A stretch of 64,000 nucleotides of DNA from positions 34,862,760 through 34,926,759 of the forward strand of contig OX365947.1 of the NCBI GenBank assembly GCA_947247005.1, given 5' to 3'. The notes under the pieces are model-generated. The model searched no databases. It saw only the letters and a list, made by a program, of their open reading frames with translations, and was not told the DNA's origin. Positions 37,101 through 49,158 of this stretch are shown here, piece by piece (the first letter of the stretch is position 1; the number at the start of each line of letters is the position of its first letter). The DNA comes from Spisula solida (Eukaryota > Mollusca > Bivalvia > Venerida > Mactridae). Made by a program: the position numbers and the translations under genes.

Positions 37101-38502
37101 AAGCATGTAGCCACATGGCGCGCCTGAGTTGTCAATTGATGATCGGCAGTATCCAACGAGAATGTCTGAACCTAGTGGTTATGAGTATTCTTTACGACCA
37201 GCAATATATGTACATGGTGGAAATGAGTACCCGATTGCACCTATAATGCCTGTACATGGTGGTTTAGAGTACCAAAATAGGACCAGGAATGTCTGTATAT
37301 GGATATATGTAAGTCACCACTATGACTGGGCATGTATGTACTCCAATAAGCAGATACGAGTACCCAATTAGAACATGGTAAGTGTGACTACCCATTGAGA
37401 CGAGGAATGAATGTACCTACTAGTGGTTATGGGTACCCAGCCTGACCAGCAATATCTGTATAAGTATGGTGGTTTTGAATATCAAATAGAACTTAGACTA
37501 AGGAATGGTATTGGCTATGCTATCAAATTAGACTATGACTGTCTGTGCATGGTGGTAGTTTAATAATACCCGATAGGACAACTGATGTCTGTATAGGGTT
37601 GTTTAGTGCTAAATAGAACCAATATTGCATGTAATGGTTATTCGTATGTACCAATTAGGACTAGGTATGGATGTTATTAGTGTTTTAATAATAATTTACC
37701 CAACAGTACCAGAACTGCCTATATATGGTTAGAATGTAATTTTGAATACCCATTAGGACTAGGAATGTCCGTACCCGATGGTCGTAAGTTACAACTAGGA
37801 CACCAATTCCCAAAAATCACACTTTCCATTTATTATTTTTGTAATTTTCCCCCAAAGTATCTCATCTGGCAATATATATTTGAAATCTTAAACTGCATGT
37901 TACTACAAATTTATCACATTAATATTATTTAGTTACAAAAAAAATATCATAGGAATGGTTTAATTGTAATCTACAGATTCCTAATATTCCCACTTTTCGG
38001 TTTATATTTTTTTATGTTTTACCCCAAAAATATCACACTTTGCGTAATAACATGGCTTTAATGTTTTGCAGTATGAAACTGCACTATAATATCTTTCAAC
38101 TAGAGTATTTTTTATAAAAAAAAATAAATAAATGCCAATGCAGTCCACAGATTCCAAAAATTCGCACTTTTCTCTTATAATTTTTAGCGTTTTACCCCAA
38201 AAAAGCCATTTTGCACAATAGCAGCACTCTGATTTTTTCAGTCTAGATAGGACAGGTTAATATCTACCTGTTACAGAGATTTATTTTAAAATAACATAAT
38301 AAATAAGATTGTAGTTAACTGATTCCGAAAATTTGTACTTTTCGTTTATATTTTTTGACGTTTTACCCCAAAAAATCTTAACGCCCCAATGGCCAAAGTG
38401 CAGACTTCGGGAAAATACTCCAGGGACCATATGCTTTCAGAAAAATATAGTGACCAAAATTCCCTAGGGGGGGGGAGGGTCTTCTATTGGTGGCTCATGG
38501 AC
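34169..38502. mobile_element. 4,334-bp foldback-like element, copy 2
   Basis: Same length and orientation as copy 1 with a constant offset of 4,336 bp; every open frame in copy 1 recurs with the same translation. The junction reads ...CATGGAC-TA-GTCCATGGG..., so one TA serves both copies. The right edge is followed by TA (38,503-04), then a pyrimidine-rich ATTCTTTATTTAG and the large coding exon at 38,518/38,525. No difference from copy 1 was seen in the parts compared by eye. Confidence 0.85.
35356..37756 (+). repeat. degenerate 42-bp array inside copy 2
   Basis: Second copy of the internal array of 31,020-33,420, offset by 4,336 bp, with the same stop codons and open segments (35,920-36,165 and 37,129-37,371). 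Confidence 0.7.
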
Positions 38503-38524
38503 TAATTCTTTATTTAGTTCAACC

Positions 38525-41219
38525 ATGGACAAAAATATGAAAACTGGTAGAGATGGGTCCAATGCAGGAAGTGATGGGAATTCATATTCTTTTGAAGCAT
38601 TGCTGGCTACAGCATCTGGAACGAGTACACACAATGTAGGAGATGGTAGTTCCCATAGTAATACAGTCAGTGGTGGAGATTCTGGTTTCATTCCAATTTA
38701 CAGTAATTTAGACCATGCCCAGCTTCCCAGTACACTCGGTAACTATGGCAACTGTTCAAGACAATGGAACGCAAGTTATGATGGCTATGACGAAAGTCAA
38801 GAAAGTCAAATCAACTTTGATCAGAATGGCATGTATGCACAGGCATCGAATTCCAGGACATACCAGACTCCTAGGGGACTCAGTCGAAGCTCTGTTGGTA
38901 TGCGTATGAGATTTGGGCTTGGTGGATTGAGTATAGAAACAAGTATGCGCTCCATGATACCTGGTGGTGATGGTAGAATGCTCATGATGTCGTCATCTGG
39001 TGGAAGCATGATTCCTCCATTCCCTTCATTTGGTTTAATGTCCGGTCGATTTATTCCTTCTAGTTTGCCGTCCTCACCATTTAGAGGCATGATGTCACCA
39101 CATATGAGTTCTACACATCTGTTTGACCAGTCTCCATTTAGCAATATGCAAACACCCGATGCAATGTATCGTTATCCTACGATAAGCTCTACTGATAATG
39201 AAAATTATAATGGACCAATTATTACAGAAATATTCGATGATGATGGTGATGTTGTGGTTGATGGTGATGTTGATGATGCTATACAGGGGAAGAAGAAAGC
39301 AGACGGTATTGGAACCACTGTCACACAAACTCATGGCGCAAAGTATGGTTATCCTAGACAAAGCTCTTCAGATAGCGAGGATTATAATGGACCAATTATT
39401 ACTGAAGTATATGATGACGATGATGGTGATGTTGATGATGATGTTGATGGCGATATTGATGTTGATGGCGATGTTGATGACGATGTGGCTCAGAAGAAGG
39501 TAGGGAATGAAGAAAACACTGATACACAACCTGGTAATGACCAAGCTTCTTTAGATGCACTTTTAACGGTTACCGATGATGTAGCACATGATACATTTAA
39601 ACACAATACCAACATTAAACAGCAAAATTGTGTAGACTCTAAAGATTTTGATACAAATGGAAGAAAGCTAAACGCATCTGAATTTGCTGATATAACCGGA
39701 AATCGGAGGGACTTTGAACATACTGGGATGGATAGAGTTGAATATACAGATTATAATGTAACTCCATCTGTTCAAACGAAGGAGAAAGATAGTGGGGAAT
39801 CAACTGGAACATGTTTGCAACCACTCCGTGAGAACCTGCATACTGTAGTTGATACAATGTCTGATCCTAAACAGTCTGTACATGCCAACACAGGAAACAA
39901 ACAAGACAATAGAAGAAAAAGAAGTTTTAGGACTCAAAGTTTTGTTCATACACCTTTACCGTTTGAAGATATGTTGGTAGGTTCCAATGAGTCGAATCAA
40001 GACATTCCAGAAAGTCCTATATCACTTCCTAGTTTAGAAATTGATAATGATAAATTCAACGAAATGAATGAACATATCGTGGAGGACAAGGAAAGCATGG
40101 GGAAGATTGATGTTGCTACCTTGCCGACCAATCTATCACCTAGAGATGTTGGGAATACGGACATGATAAATGAAATGCTGAGTAACAGCAAAAATGCTGA
40201 GAATTCTAGGTATGAATCAGATAATGAACTTTGTGTTGGGACATCTTCCTTGGATGCTGATGTACAAATTCGGGACAAAGATGAAGCTGATATGACAAAT
40301 TCCAGAGTTTCTGACTGCAATGTCGATGATTCTGATGGCAGGGAACATGAAATAAATGATTTTTTAAAAGCTGGACGAAAAAGTTCACATTTAGAAATGT
40401 CAAAATCAGATGTTCTGACCGAAGAACATACATTCCAGAAAGTTGATGATGCAGGCCTACAAATACGGGAATATTCTGAATTTAGAAGTTCATCAAATGA
40501 GGATCAGTTACAGTCTCTTCCATCTTTAGAGAATGGACAGAACATTGATAACGTGCATGATATAACTACGCCTTTGCATGACCAAAGTAATGACGATAGG
40601 CAATGGCATTATCCCGGGCAGCTTCTGCAACAAGGAAAACGCCCGACTACAGTTCTTTCAAGTGGTGTTTCTGTCAGTCGAACAGCTGGTGGAAATGAAC
40701 TTGAACATGATGTGGATGCTGTGCATTATCCTCTAAAGAAGGAGCAACCGCATCAACAACAACAGCAGCAACAGTGGCAGCAGACATGGCCACCGCAACA
40801 ACAACGTGAACAACAACAGCTACAACAGTATCAGCAGCAATTACAGGAACAACAGTGGCAGCAGTCATGGCCACAACAGCATCAACAAAAACAGCAGCAA
40901 CAGAAGCATCATAAATGGCCTAATCATCAGCATGATGAACAACACCAATATAAGCAACAGCTGTATATACACTGTTCTGGACACGCGGTAGAAAATGGAA
41001 GCCATATTCTTAGTAATTCTAAGCAATCACCAGAGAATATAGGTCAGCAGAAATGTAAACATAACCACGTATATATGTATCACACAAATGTGAACGAAGA
41101 AGAAGCCTATATGTGTCTAGATTGTGGCAAGGAAAGGCATATTGTGCATTGTCCCTGCAGTGTACAAGTACATCAAACCCACGAAGATAAACAGTTTCGT
41201 ACTCATGAAAATGAACATG
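38525..41219 (+). CDS. large alternative first coding exon of the OTU/Mab-21 gene
   Basis: 898 codons plus one base, starting at ATG 38,525 and ending at a textbook donor (G|GTAAGT). Without splicing the frame would stop at 41,257 (910 aa). The product is low-complexity and hydrophilic. A Gly/Ser/Met-rich stretch covers residues about 120-210. Two copies of an acidic motif (YNGPIITE followed by an Asp run) fall at about 233-325. A Gln-rich tract with QQWQQ.WP repeats lies at about 740-810. A Cys/His-rich end (CKHNHVY...CLDCGKER...HCPC) may bind zinc. The donor leaves one base, matching the acceptor at 42,502 but not the exon at 41,898. A splice acceptor (TTTATTTAG) ends at 38,517, so the exon may have 5'UTR from 38,518. 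Confidence 0.75.
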
Positions 41220-41220
41220 G

Positions 41221-41897
41221 TAAGTTATCAATTTGCACTTTTTCTTACCTATCTTGAAAGGTCATCCAAAAAGTTATCAAATATCATTAAGGTCATAAAA
41301 ACTTGTTCAGATTTCACCAACTCAAATCCTTTCATTGTTGTTCATAAAGTTACCAAAATGTTAGTCTCTATGTTACCTAGACCCCACCAAAGTGAATATG
41401 GCAATAATATGCCTCTTTCCGTCCGTTCATCTATCCGTCCCGTCGGGTTTAAACATGTTTATGGTAATACAGCATAGAGCTACACAATCTAGCTGAAACT
41501 GTATTATGTATGTACGAATATATAAAAAAAAGGTATTCTGTACAAAACAGATTTGACCAAACGCTCAAACAAAGACCGTTGTGAGGTGCCTTGGCGCATC
41601 AGACATATTTGTTGAGACCATTTTGTGGCGTAAATAGGGCCCTTGGTTTATTTTGTACAAATAGATCTAGAGAAAGAACCTTCTGTATGCCACGCATTTC
41701 TCATGAGATTATCAAATAAATATTGTTGTGAGTCTAAGCACTTTGGCTAAATTATATTCCTTCGTTGGGGATATGGCTGCCTTTCACTAGGTCACATGCA
41801 GTCAAATACTTGCTATGGTTACACGGTAAAAATCTTGCAACATACACAGGTGAGTGCTTTAGGATCAATGACTGCCTTATTAATGTTGTTCATATAG
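41221..41897. other. intron or promoter region before the short first exon
   Basis: Non-coding in the gene's frame. If transcription starts here, it holds the promoter of the short isoform; no TATA element was identified with confidence. The first part contains GTCCGTTCATCTATCCGTCC, typical of dispersed repeats, and weak inverted halves near TTCTGTACAAAACAG and TTATTTTGTACAAAT. Confidence 0.35.
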
Positions 41898-41901
41898 CAA
41901 A

Positions 41902-44900
41902 ATGAGTAATACAAACCTTTTCCCAACAATTGTAGTTGAACCACCAGCTAAAGGTTTCGACAACAACAACGCCACACCAACATCTACTAGACGAATACGA
42001 AACAAGAATGCCACTGTTATAGTTAATAAAAGTTCTGTAGAAAATTCTGAACAGACCAGTTTACCCCAATCCACGACTAAGGATGTACTGGGCACAGGCA
42101 ACAATTCACAACAGTCCACAACTAAGACTGAACTGGACGCAGGTCACAATACACCCCAGTCCACAACTAAGAATGAACTGGACGCAGGTCACAATACACC
42201 CCAGTCCACAAGTAAGAATGAACTGGACGCAGGTCACAATTCACCCCAGTCCACAACTATGAATGAAGGAGGCACAGGTAAATCAATGATAAATTAGATA
42301 AACGTAATTAACTTGAATAATATGGTACCAGTAAGTGAGCCCAAAATAAATGATAATTATTATTATTAATCAAATTTGTGCTACATATACTCGTTTGGAT
42401 CTCATTCAATTATAGCATATACGTACATATACTTTGTTCAATTTTTCTGTTATAAAGTTGGCACTTATTATCAAGTGGTTTGTTTCTGTGATATTTTGTA
42501 GAGACCCATGTTGATGATAGACGTTATGAATATCCTGCAAACAGATCAGATGGACTCAGTGTTCTCATTGCAAGTGTTGGTCTGCAGATGAAAGATGTTA
42601 TACCAGATGGGAATTGCCTTTTCACAGCCATTACAGACCAACTTAGAATTCGAGGAGACTTTTCCTTCACTGCAAGATCTTTACGTTATGCTGCTGTGGA
42701 GTATTTGAGAAATAATCCAAACCAAGTAAGGTTAAAACAGACAAAGTGAGAGTAGTCCTGTAACTTTATTGATACTTGAGTTTTCGAGGTACAATATTGC
42801 ATCCTAAAATATAAAACCACAGTAACAATTAACCTACAATTGACAATTGGAAGAATTTTGAATAACTAATTGTATAGTCCAGTCAGGATAAAAATCCAGT
42901 GACGCAGCGGTCGAGTCCACTATAACTGTGTAAAACCAATTATAAAGGCTTATACTGTACAAACAACTATAATTCCAATGCTAAACTAACAAACTAAACT
43001 TAGCTCTACCTGTTTAGACAATGGTTGTGATTTTTTGCGTACACATAAACTGCAACGTCACTGTCACAATATCCTAACTGGACTATAGTGGGGCATATAT
43101 TTAACAATGTACACAAACGAATAAAAAGTCACCTCCTTCAAGTAAATTAGATTGATGGTCAAGATTGTGTTTATACATTCATTTACAAGTATTGCAATCC
43201 AGATAATAGTATAAGTGTTAAAGGCGAATACGAGTCTGCTTATTCAACCACTTAATGTATGTGTTTTATTTGACGCTTATGAATTAGTACTCTGTTTTAA
43301 GGATGATGACACTCCACTGTTTGAGTTCTTGACTGAACATGAAGGCAGTTGGGACGAGTACTTGAATAAAATGTCTCGAGATGGGCACTGGGGTGATCAT
43401 ATTGTTATTTGGTAAGATTCAATTTTAAATTCACTAGTCGTATTCCTTTAAACACTAATGTTTGTGTATATTCTCTGCTTTGAAGTCATACTTTGTGTCT
43501 AAAATATCCATGTAGATCTAGATGCATTTATGAGAGGAATTTAACTAACTGGCTTTTCATACCTCTAACATTCGTATCATGTCATATCATAATGTGAATT
43601 TCCTCGGCGAGCTGGCAGATGGCACCTTAGATGGGTTGGCTGGAATTTAAGATAGGCAAGTTGGCATGGCAGATACATGTAAAGGCGTTGTCACAAAGGT
43701 TTCTCAATTGATAGAAATATTAATGAGGATAATAGCTTGGACAACTTTGATAACTAGCAAAATCAGTCAATTCCTGCACGATTTACTGGAAATTGACCAA
43801 ATTAAAAAAAGCATTTTACTGATCGTCGCAATCTCATTTAAATCAGTCCCCTATTATGCTTCACTCCTTTACGCTGATATAGGATCTGATGACACTCTGT
43901 GTGGGGTCATGTCGATGTGAACTTTATGTCTTCCAATCAAATCGCTTCTTTCACAAATCTGAATGTGTGGTGAAACACTGCTGAGGCTACGTGACGTCAT
44001 TGTGCGCTAGAGATGTTATTTGAACATGGCCTCTTACTGAGTGTAGTCAGATCTCTAACAGCGTAAAGGAATAGAGCAAATGTTAGAGTCTGATTTTAAT
44101 GAGATGGTTGATCGTTGCCGAACTTGGTTTCAATGTTTATGACTACATTTAACAAGTTGATAGCCAAATTAGTCCATTCCCTCATGAATTATTAAATTAT
44201 CAATTGTACATTGTTGCTCTGACTTTATCATTCATTGTTACCTTTCAGTGCATTGGCTCATGTACTGAATCGACGAATCATTATCTATCGTGGCAACGAG
44301 GAACTTGCCAGTACCATAGTTAAACCATGTGGAAATGTTACGCTAAACGAGAATGAATCTACAACTGCATCATTGGTCGATGCCACTGCAGAGGTTGACA
44401 AAAACAGTGAAGACGCTATACTTGATGAAATGTATCTAGGACATGTATCTCAAAGCCACTATGTCAGTTTGCGACCATTGGATTGGAAGGATAAACTAAT
44501 GCAAGGTACTTCTAGTCAAGTCTATGACATTATGTATTCCAGCAACATATGCAGGGGTAGTATTAATTTGTATAAAATAAACAAAAGATATTATAAAGTC
44601 AGACAGGGAAGGCAGAACTCAAATAAACCAACATAAAAACAACACATACAACTAGTACAAGGCACAGTACCCAACATATAACTGAACGAACACATACCAT
44701 AAGTACATGGCACAGTGCCCAACACATAACCAAACGAACACATACCGCATGTACAAGGCACAGTACCCAACACATAACTGAACGAACACATACCACAAGT
44801 ACAAGGCACAGTGCCCAACACATAACCGAACAAATACATACCACAAGTACATGGCACAGTGCCCAACACATAACAAAACGAACACATACTACAAATACAA

Positions 44901-47900
44901 GGCACAGTACCCAACACATAACCGAACGAACACATACCACAAGTACAAGGCACAGTGCCCAACACATAACCGAACGAATACATACCACAAGTACAAGGCA
45001 CAGTGCCCAACACATAACCGAACAAATACATACCACAAGTACAAGGCACAGTGCCCAACACATAACCGAACGAATACATACCATAAGTACAAGGCACAGT
45101 ACCCAACATATAACCGAACAAATACATACCACAAGTACAAGGCACAGTGCCCAACATATAACCGAACAAATACATACCACAAGTACAAGGCACAGTGCCC
45201 AACATATAACCGAACAAATACATACCACAAGTACAAGGCACAGTACCCAACATATAACCGAACAAATACATACCACAAGTACAAGGCACAGTGCCCAACA
45301 TATAACCGAACAAATACATACCACAAGTACAAGGCACAGTGCCCAACATATAACCGAACAAATACATACCACAAGTACAAGGCACAGTACCCAACATATA
45401 ACCGAACAAATACATACCACAAGTACAAGGCACAGTGCCCAACATATAACCGAACGAATACATACCACAAGTACAAGGCACAGTACCCAACATATAACCG
45501 AACAAATACATACCATAAGTACAAGGCACAGTGCCCAACACATAACTGAACAAATACATACCATAAGTACAAGGCACAGTGCCCAACACATAACCGAACC
45601 AACACATACCACAAGTACATGGCACAGTGCCCAACATATAACCGAACGAGTAAATGAGAGATCATGTGCTTAATCGCTTTTGTGTTATTGATGTGATTGA
45701 TGTTTTAACTGTTGGACCATTGTTGACCAATATAATATTTTCTTCAATAGTCTATCATATTTACCAAGTTTGTTCTGAATAAAATGAGTAATTATACATA
45801 TGTATTAGTACCAATTTGTATTGTACTTTCAGTGTATTAAAACCTTCTACGAAACATTACTGAAAATTTCTACATGTCCATTATAAATAATAATTCTTAG
45901 TATGAATATAAGTGCTTTATGGAAACCAGTTTAATATATGCCCAACATTTATTTCAGAATTGAAGAATAAGTCAACATCTTGCCTTATTGGCATCAATCC
46001 TGAATCAAGAAAGATAGGTAGGAGAATTAATACATAATACATTTTTAGTTTAGAATCATTATATGGTATGTGGGACACATCTAACTCTTTTAATGAGCAT
46101 AGATTTAGGTGATGGATTTTAGAAAGAAAATCAGTCAAAATTGACAGGTAATCAATTACTCAAAGAATTGTTCTTAATTTCATTTACAAGTCATGCCCAA
46201 AGCATAAACATATTTTGGAAGATCATTGCAATGTGTGTATAACAAAATATTGCTGAAGTCAAAAGTCATTGGTAACTAAACATAGACATTCCTTAAACCT
46301 CTTCATTCAAGTTCAAAGTTGTGGCACAATTTAAATACTGAAAACATTTAATCATTTCTAACAATACTTCATGCCTTATGTTTGATGTAAGCATAAATTT
46401 ATTCTAACCTTGGTGTGTGTGTTGAAATTTTATCGTAATATATGATTTAAATACGAGTTGACTAAAATTGACTATATTATTCTTATGGTATATTTATAGA
46501 TAGAGCTAAAGTAGTACCTTAAATGTTTTTGCTGGTGTTAATTTAATAAAATTTTAATAAAGTGAATATTGATTGGGTTTTTTGTGTTTCTTGAAATGGT
46601 GTATATAAGGTTTTTTGAAGTTTCCTGCTTTGTCTATGTTTTCTTTCTTAATTCACTATAAACATTGAACGTTCTATAGCATTCTGCTGGCAATATCGCC
46701 ATAGGAACATTGTGCTTCTTTAACTTACCAGATTCGATAATTTATGGTGAAGAGTAATAGCCGCTTAAAGAAAATTCGCGTTGACTGTTATCATTATTGT
46801 AGTTTACATTCTTTGTTGATGATCAACTCAGTACCAAACTTATGTAAACAAACCTAATTGCTGAAGTGTGTTGTCACTCTGGACGGTGGCTATAGTATTG
46901 TTTGTGTTGATATATATTGTGTATCAAAAACACTGTTTCTCCTTCCTGTGTGAGTCTATACTATACTGCAGGTCACCATGCTTCACTGTAGTTTTTATGT
47001 TACATCTTCTGTTTGTTTTCTTATATTTAATGACACTAATACGTTACAAATGTTCCTGTTACAAAAGCTTATGTTTTCACATACTCGTATACTTAAGGTA
47101 GCTGTGTGAGAATTGATTTGATGTATTGACAAAATATGTACATTTGTATATTTTACTCGGCCAAGAGAGCTACATGATTACAGATTTCAAGTATATTCTC
47201 TACATAAATCACTGCACCTCTTAGACACTGTACTACAATCAAGTACAATTTGTGCACTTACAGATTCCAAAGATGCTATTTCTGTTACAAGATGTCTTCC
47301 TCAATATTCGCCTTCTGATGTGGACTTTCTTATAAACTATATCCTGAGAGGTGACTTCTTATTGCCAAAATATGTGTTATATTCATCACGTACCGACCAT
47401 ATGGCTTGTTATTACTATTACTGTGACATGTTAGACACCTATATGTTCAATAACGGCCACAGACGAAGATACAGAGAACGATCAGCGACAAGCTTTGTCA
47501 GTCCTACTGATACACGAGTTGTAGATGTACACCGTGAAGCTAATCAGAAAGACCTTGTTACATTAACAGAAGGCATGCCTGTTGGGAAACTAAAGTTGAT
47601 GCCAGCTCAGCCATATCTATGGAAACCATTAGCCGTTCCAGAAATGAATACATTCGTTTTGAAACATGTAGATGTAAAACAAACGCCTCACACTGCTAAA
47701 CGACAAGGGAGACAATGTAACCAGGTGTTGGCTTTCGAGAGTAGATGGCCAAAAGAAGCTGATGAGTGGAAGTCAAGGAAAAGAGTGCGTGGTTGGCCTG
47801 ATGAAGAACTGATAAAGGATGTGTTAAGGAGTCGTGTGCACGTGATCCCTGCTAAAGATACTGGGCAGAGTTCAGCGAACACTGTATGGGAATATATGTT

Positions 47901-49158
47901 TAATGAGGCCGAGTTTAAGTTGTATGAAGCCGCTAACATGAAGGTTTCTGGATTGCCATTTATCTTCAAACATTTAATTAAAATAGTATGCCAAGGAAAG
48001 GAAATAATAAATAACCAACATTTAAAGGCAGTGGTTTTATACATGTGTGAACATTTTACAGAAGAAGAAGTCAAAACGTCACCGGCAACCTGTTTACGGT
48101 ATATGATTAATGAAATGCAGGAGTTCCTTAGAATTGGACATTTTCCAAGTTATTTTATTCGTGGAAGAAATCTTATCGCAGAAATGGAGTATGCAGACAG
48201 ATTATGGTACATAGAGAGACTAAACATTTTGAAGAAACATGTTATTATGTGTTTATACTTCGTGTTAGATGAAGCAGGTGTGGATGGGATGTTCTTTGAG
48301 TTTGAGAAAGTATTTGTTGGTCTTACTGATGAAGCCTTTGGAAAAGACGACGAAGAGATTGTTGAAGACACGAGAGTGGAATCCAGTCTTGCTTATCTTG
48401 TTCCATTGGCGGCGGTTGGTATTCAGCAATGGGTTCAGATTGAAATGTTCGCAAAGGCTAGAGAGGTACTGTCAGTTTGGTTGTCAGACCTTGTAAAGAA
48501 TTTCCATCAACAACGATTAAGCAAAGATGTTTTCATGAAGCATGTGTTGACAACACTACCTGCAACTGACAGGTGGTTAATGGCATTTTATATGGATTTC
48601 ACCGATGGCATGAACACATTGGAATATGTTTGTGAAGGTCAAGAATGTGCTGATATTTCAATTTTGTACGGTGAAGATGTTTTGCCGATGCTACAAAAGA
48701 AGACTGCTTTCAGAAATAAAGTACTGTTAGTACCAACTAGAATTTTGTTGGGTACAGAGTTAACACAGTTTGCATGCAAGCTCCAACATGTTCTGCAACA
48801 TATCAGTGATTCAGAAATTTACCAAGCAGCGTTTCATCATTTTCTGAAAGCTAACACTCATGATCTTCTTTTGAGTATAGAAATAGAGAGAAAGGAACAT
48901 AGTTATACTGCAGAGACTCAGTTAAGGCAATTAGGTAGACTGTTTGATGATCTGTATATGTCATATAATAATGTGGATAAACTTCAGTCCTATAAAGATC
49001 TTATGAAGGACTACGAGGAATTTTGTAACGCGTACGCAAGTGAAATTGACTTCATAAATCTTGCCGAAATGTGGAATTATTTTGGAGAAACCAAACGTGG
49101 AAAGGAAGCCACTAGGAAAGCTGAGATAGTAAAGAGTGACATGGAAACTTATGTTTGA
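41902..49158 (+). CDS. OTU cysteine protease / Mab-21 C-terminal fusion protein, six coding exons, 973 aa
   Basis: Coding exons 41,902-42,277, 42,502-42,725, 43,302-43,411, 44,249-44,505, 45,958-46,017 and 47,264-49,158 all join in frame at GT-AG sites (2,922 nt with stop TGA). Residues about 40-125 are Ser/Thr/Asn-rich with a 15-residue repeat (QSTTKNELDAGHNTP) about four times. The OTU domain spans about 144-315: VIPDGNCLFTAI with nucleophile Cys164, GHWGDHIVICALAHVLNRRI, and SHYVSL with catalytic His307. OTU enzymes cleave ubiquitin chains. Residues about 500-650 match the helical C-terminal half of molluscan Mab-21 proteins (SRWPKEADEW, RGWPDEELI, YMFNEAEFKL, YFIRGRNL). I find no GS or paired-acid nucleotidyltransferase motif. 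The rest, to 973, is helical and unassigned. The substrate is unknown; a role in innate signalling is inference. Confidence 0.85.
42106..42260 (+). repeat. 45-bp coding repeat in the short first exon
   Basis: Tandem in-frame 45-bp units, e.g. AAGAATGAACTGGACGCAGG followed by TCACAATACACCCCAGTCC, encode QSTTKNELDAGHNTP and variants. The units are nearly identical at the DNA level, pointing to recent expansion in a disordered linker. Confidence 0.85.
42873..43087 (-). mobile_element. MITE family A, copy 2, inside an intron
   Basis: Reverse-orientation copy of the element at 15,915-16,128, with termini TATAGTCCAGTCAGGATA and ATATCCTAACTGGACTATA. It sits in the 576-bp intron between the two OTU core exons. 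The two copies differ by scattered substitutions and one net base of length. Confidence 0.8.
44625..45653. repeat. 48-bp intronic minisatellite, about 21 units
   Basis: Tandem units of CATACCACAAGTACAAGGCA followed by CAGTGCCCAACATATAACCG and AACAAATA, lying wholly inside the intron between the exon ending 44,505 and the exon at 45,958. The unit is a multiple of three with few stops, so long frames appear on both strands (up to 348 codons). Those are artefacts of the repeat. Confidence 0.95.
46018..47263. other. intron of the OTU/Mab-21 gene
   Basis: A 1,246-bp AT-rich intron, donor GTAGGA and acceptor TTACAG, in phase 1 on both sides. A 77-codon hydrophobic frame at 46,868-47,101 has no splice support. 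Confidence 0.6.

Noticed and set aside
38464..40874. Several frames opposite or overlapping the long exon
   Set aside because: Shadows of the long plus-strand coding exon produced by its biased codons (GAT and CAA/CAG runs).
41898..42277. Exon 41,898-42,277 as a cassette between the long exon and the OTU exon
   Set aside because: The long exon leaves one base but this exon's frame needs two before it; joining them gives an immediate stop. It fits better as its own first exon.
44591..45665. Frames of up to 348 codons on both strands over the 48-bp array
   Set aside because: They lie in an intron of a well-supported gene and are open on both strands because the unit is a multiple of three.
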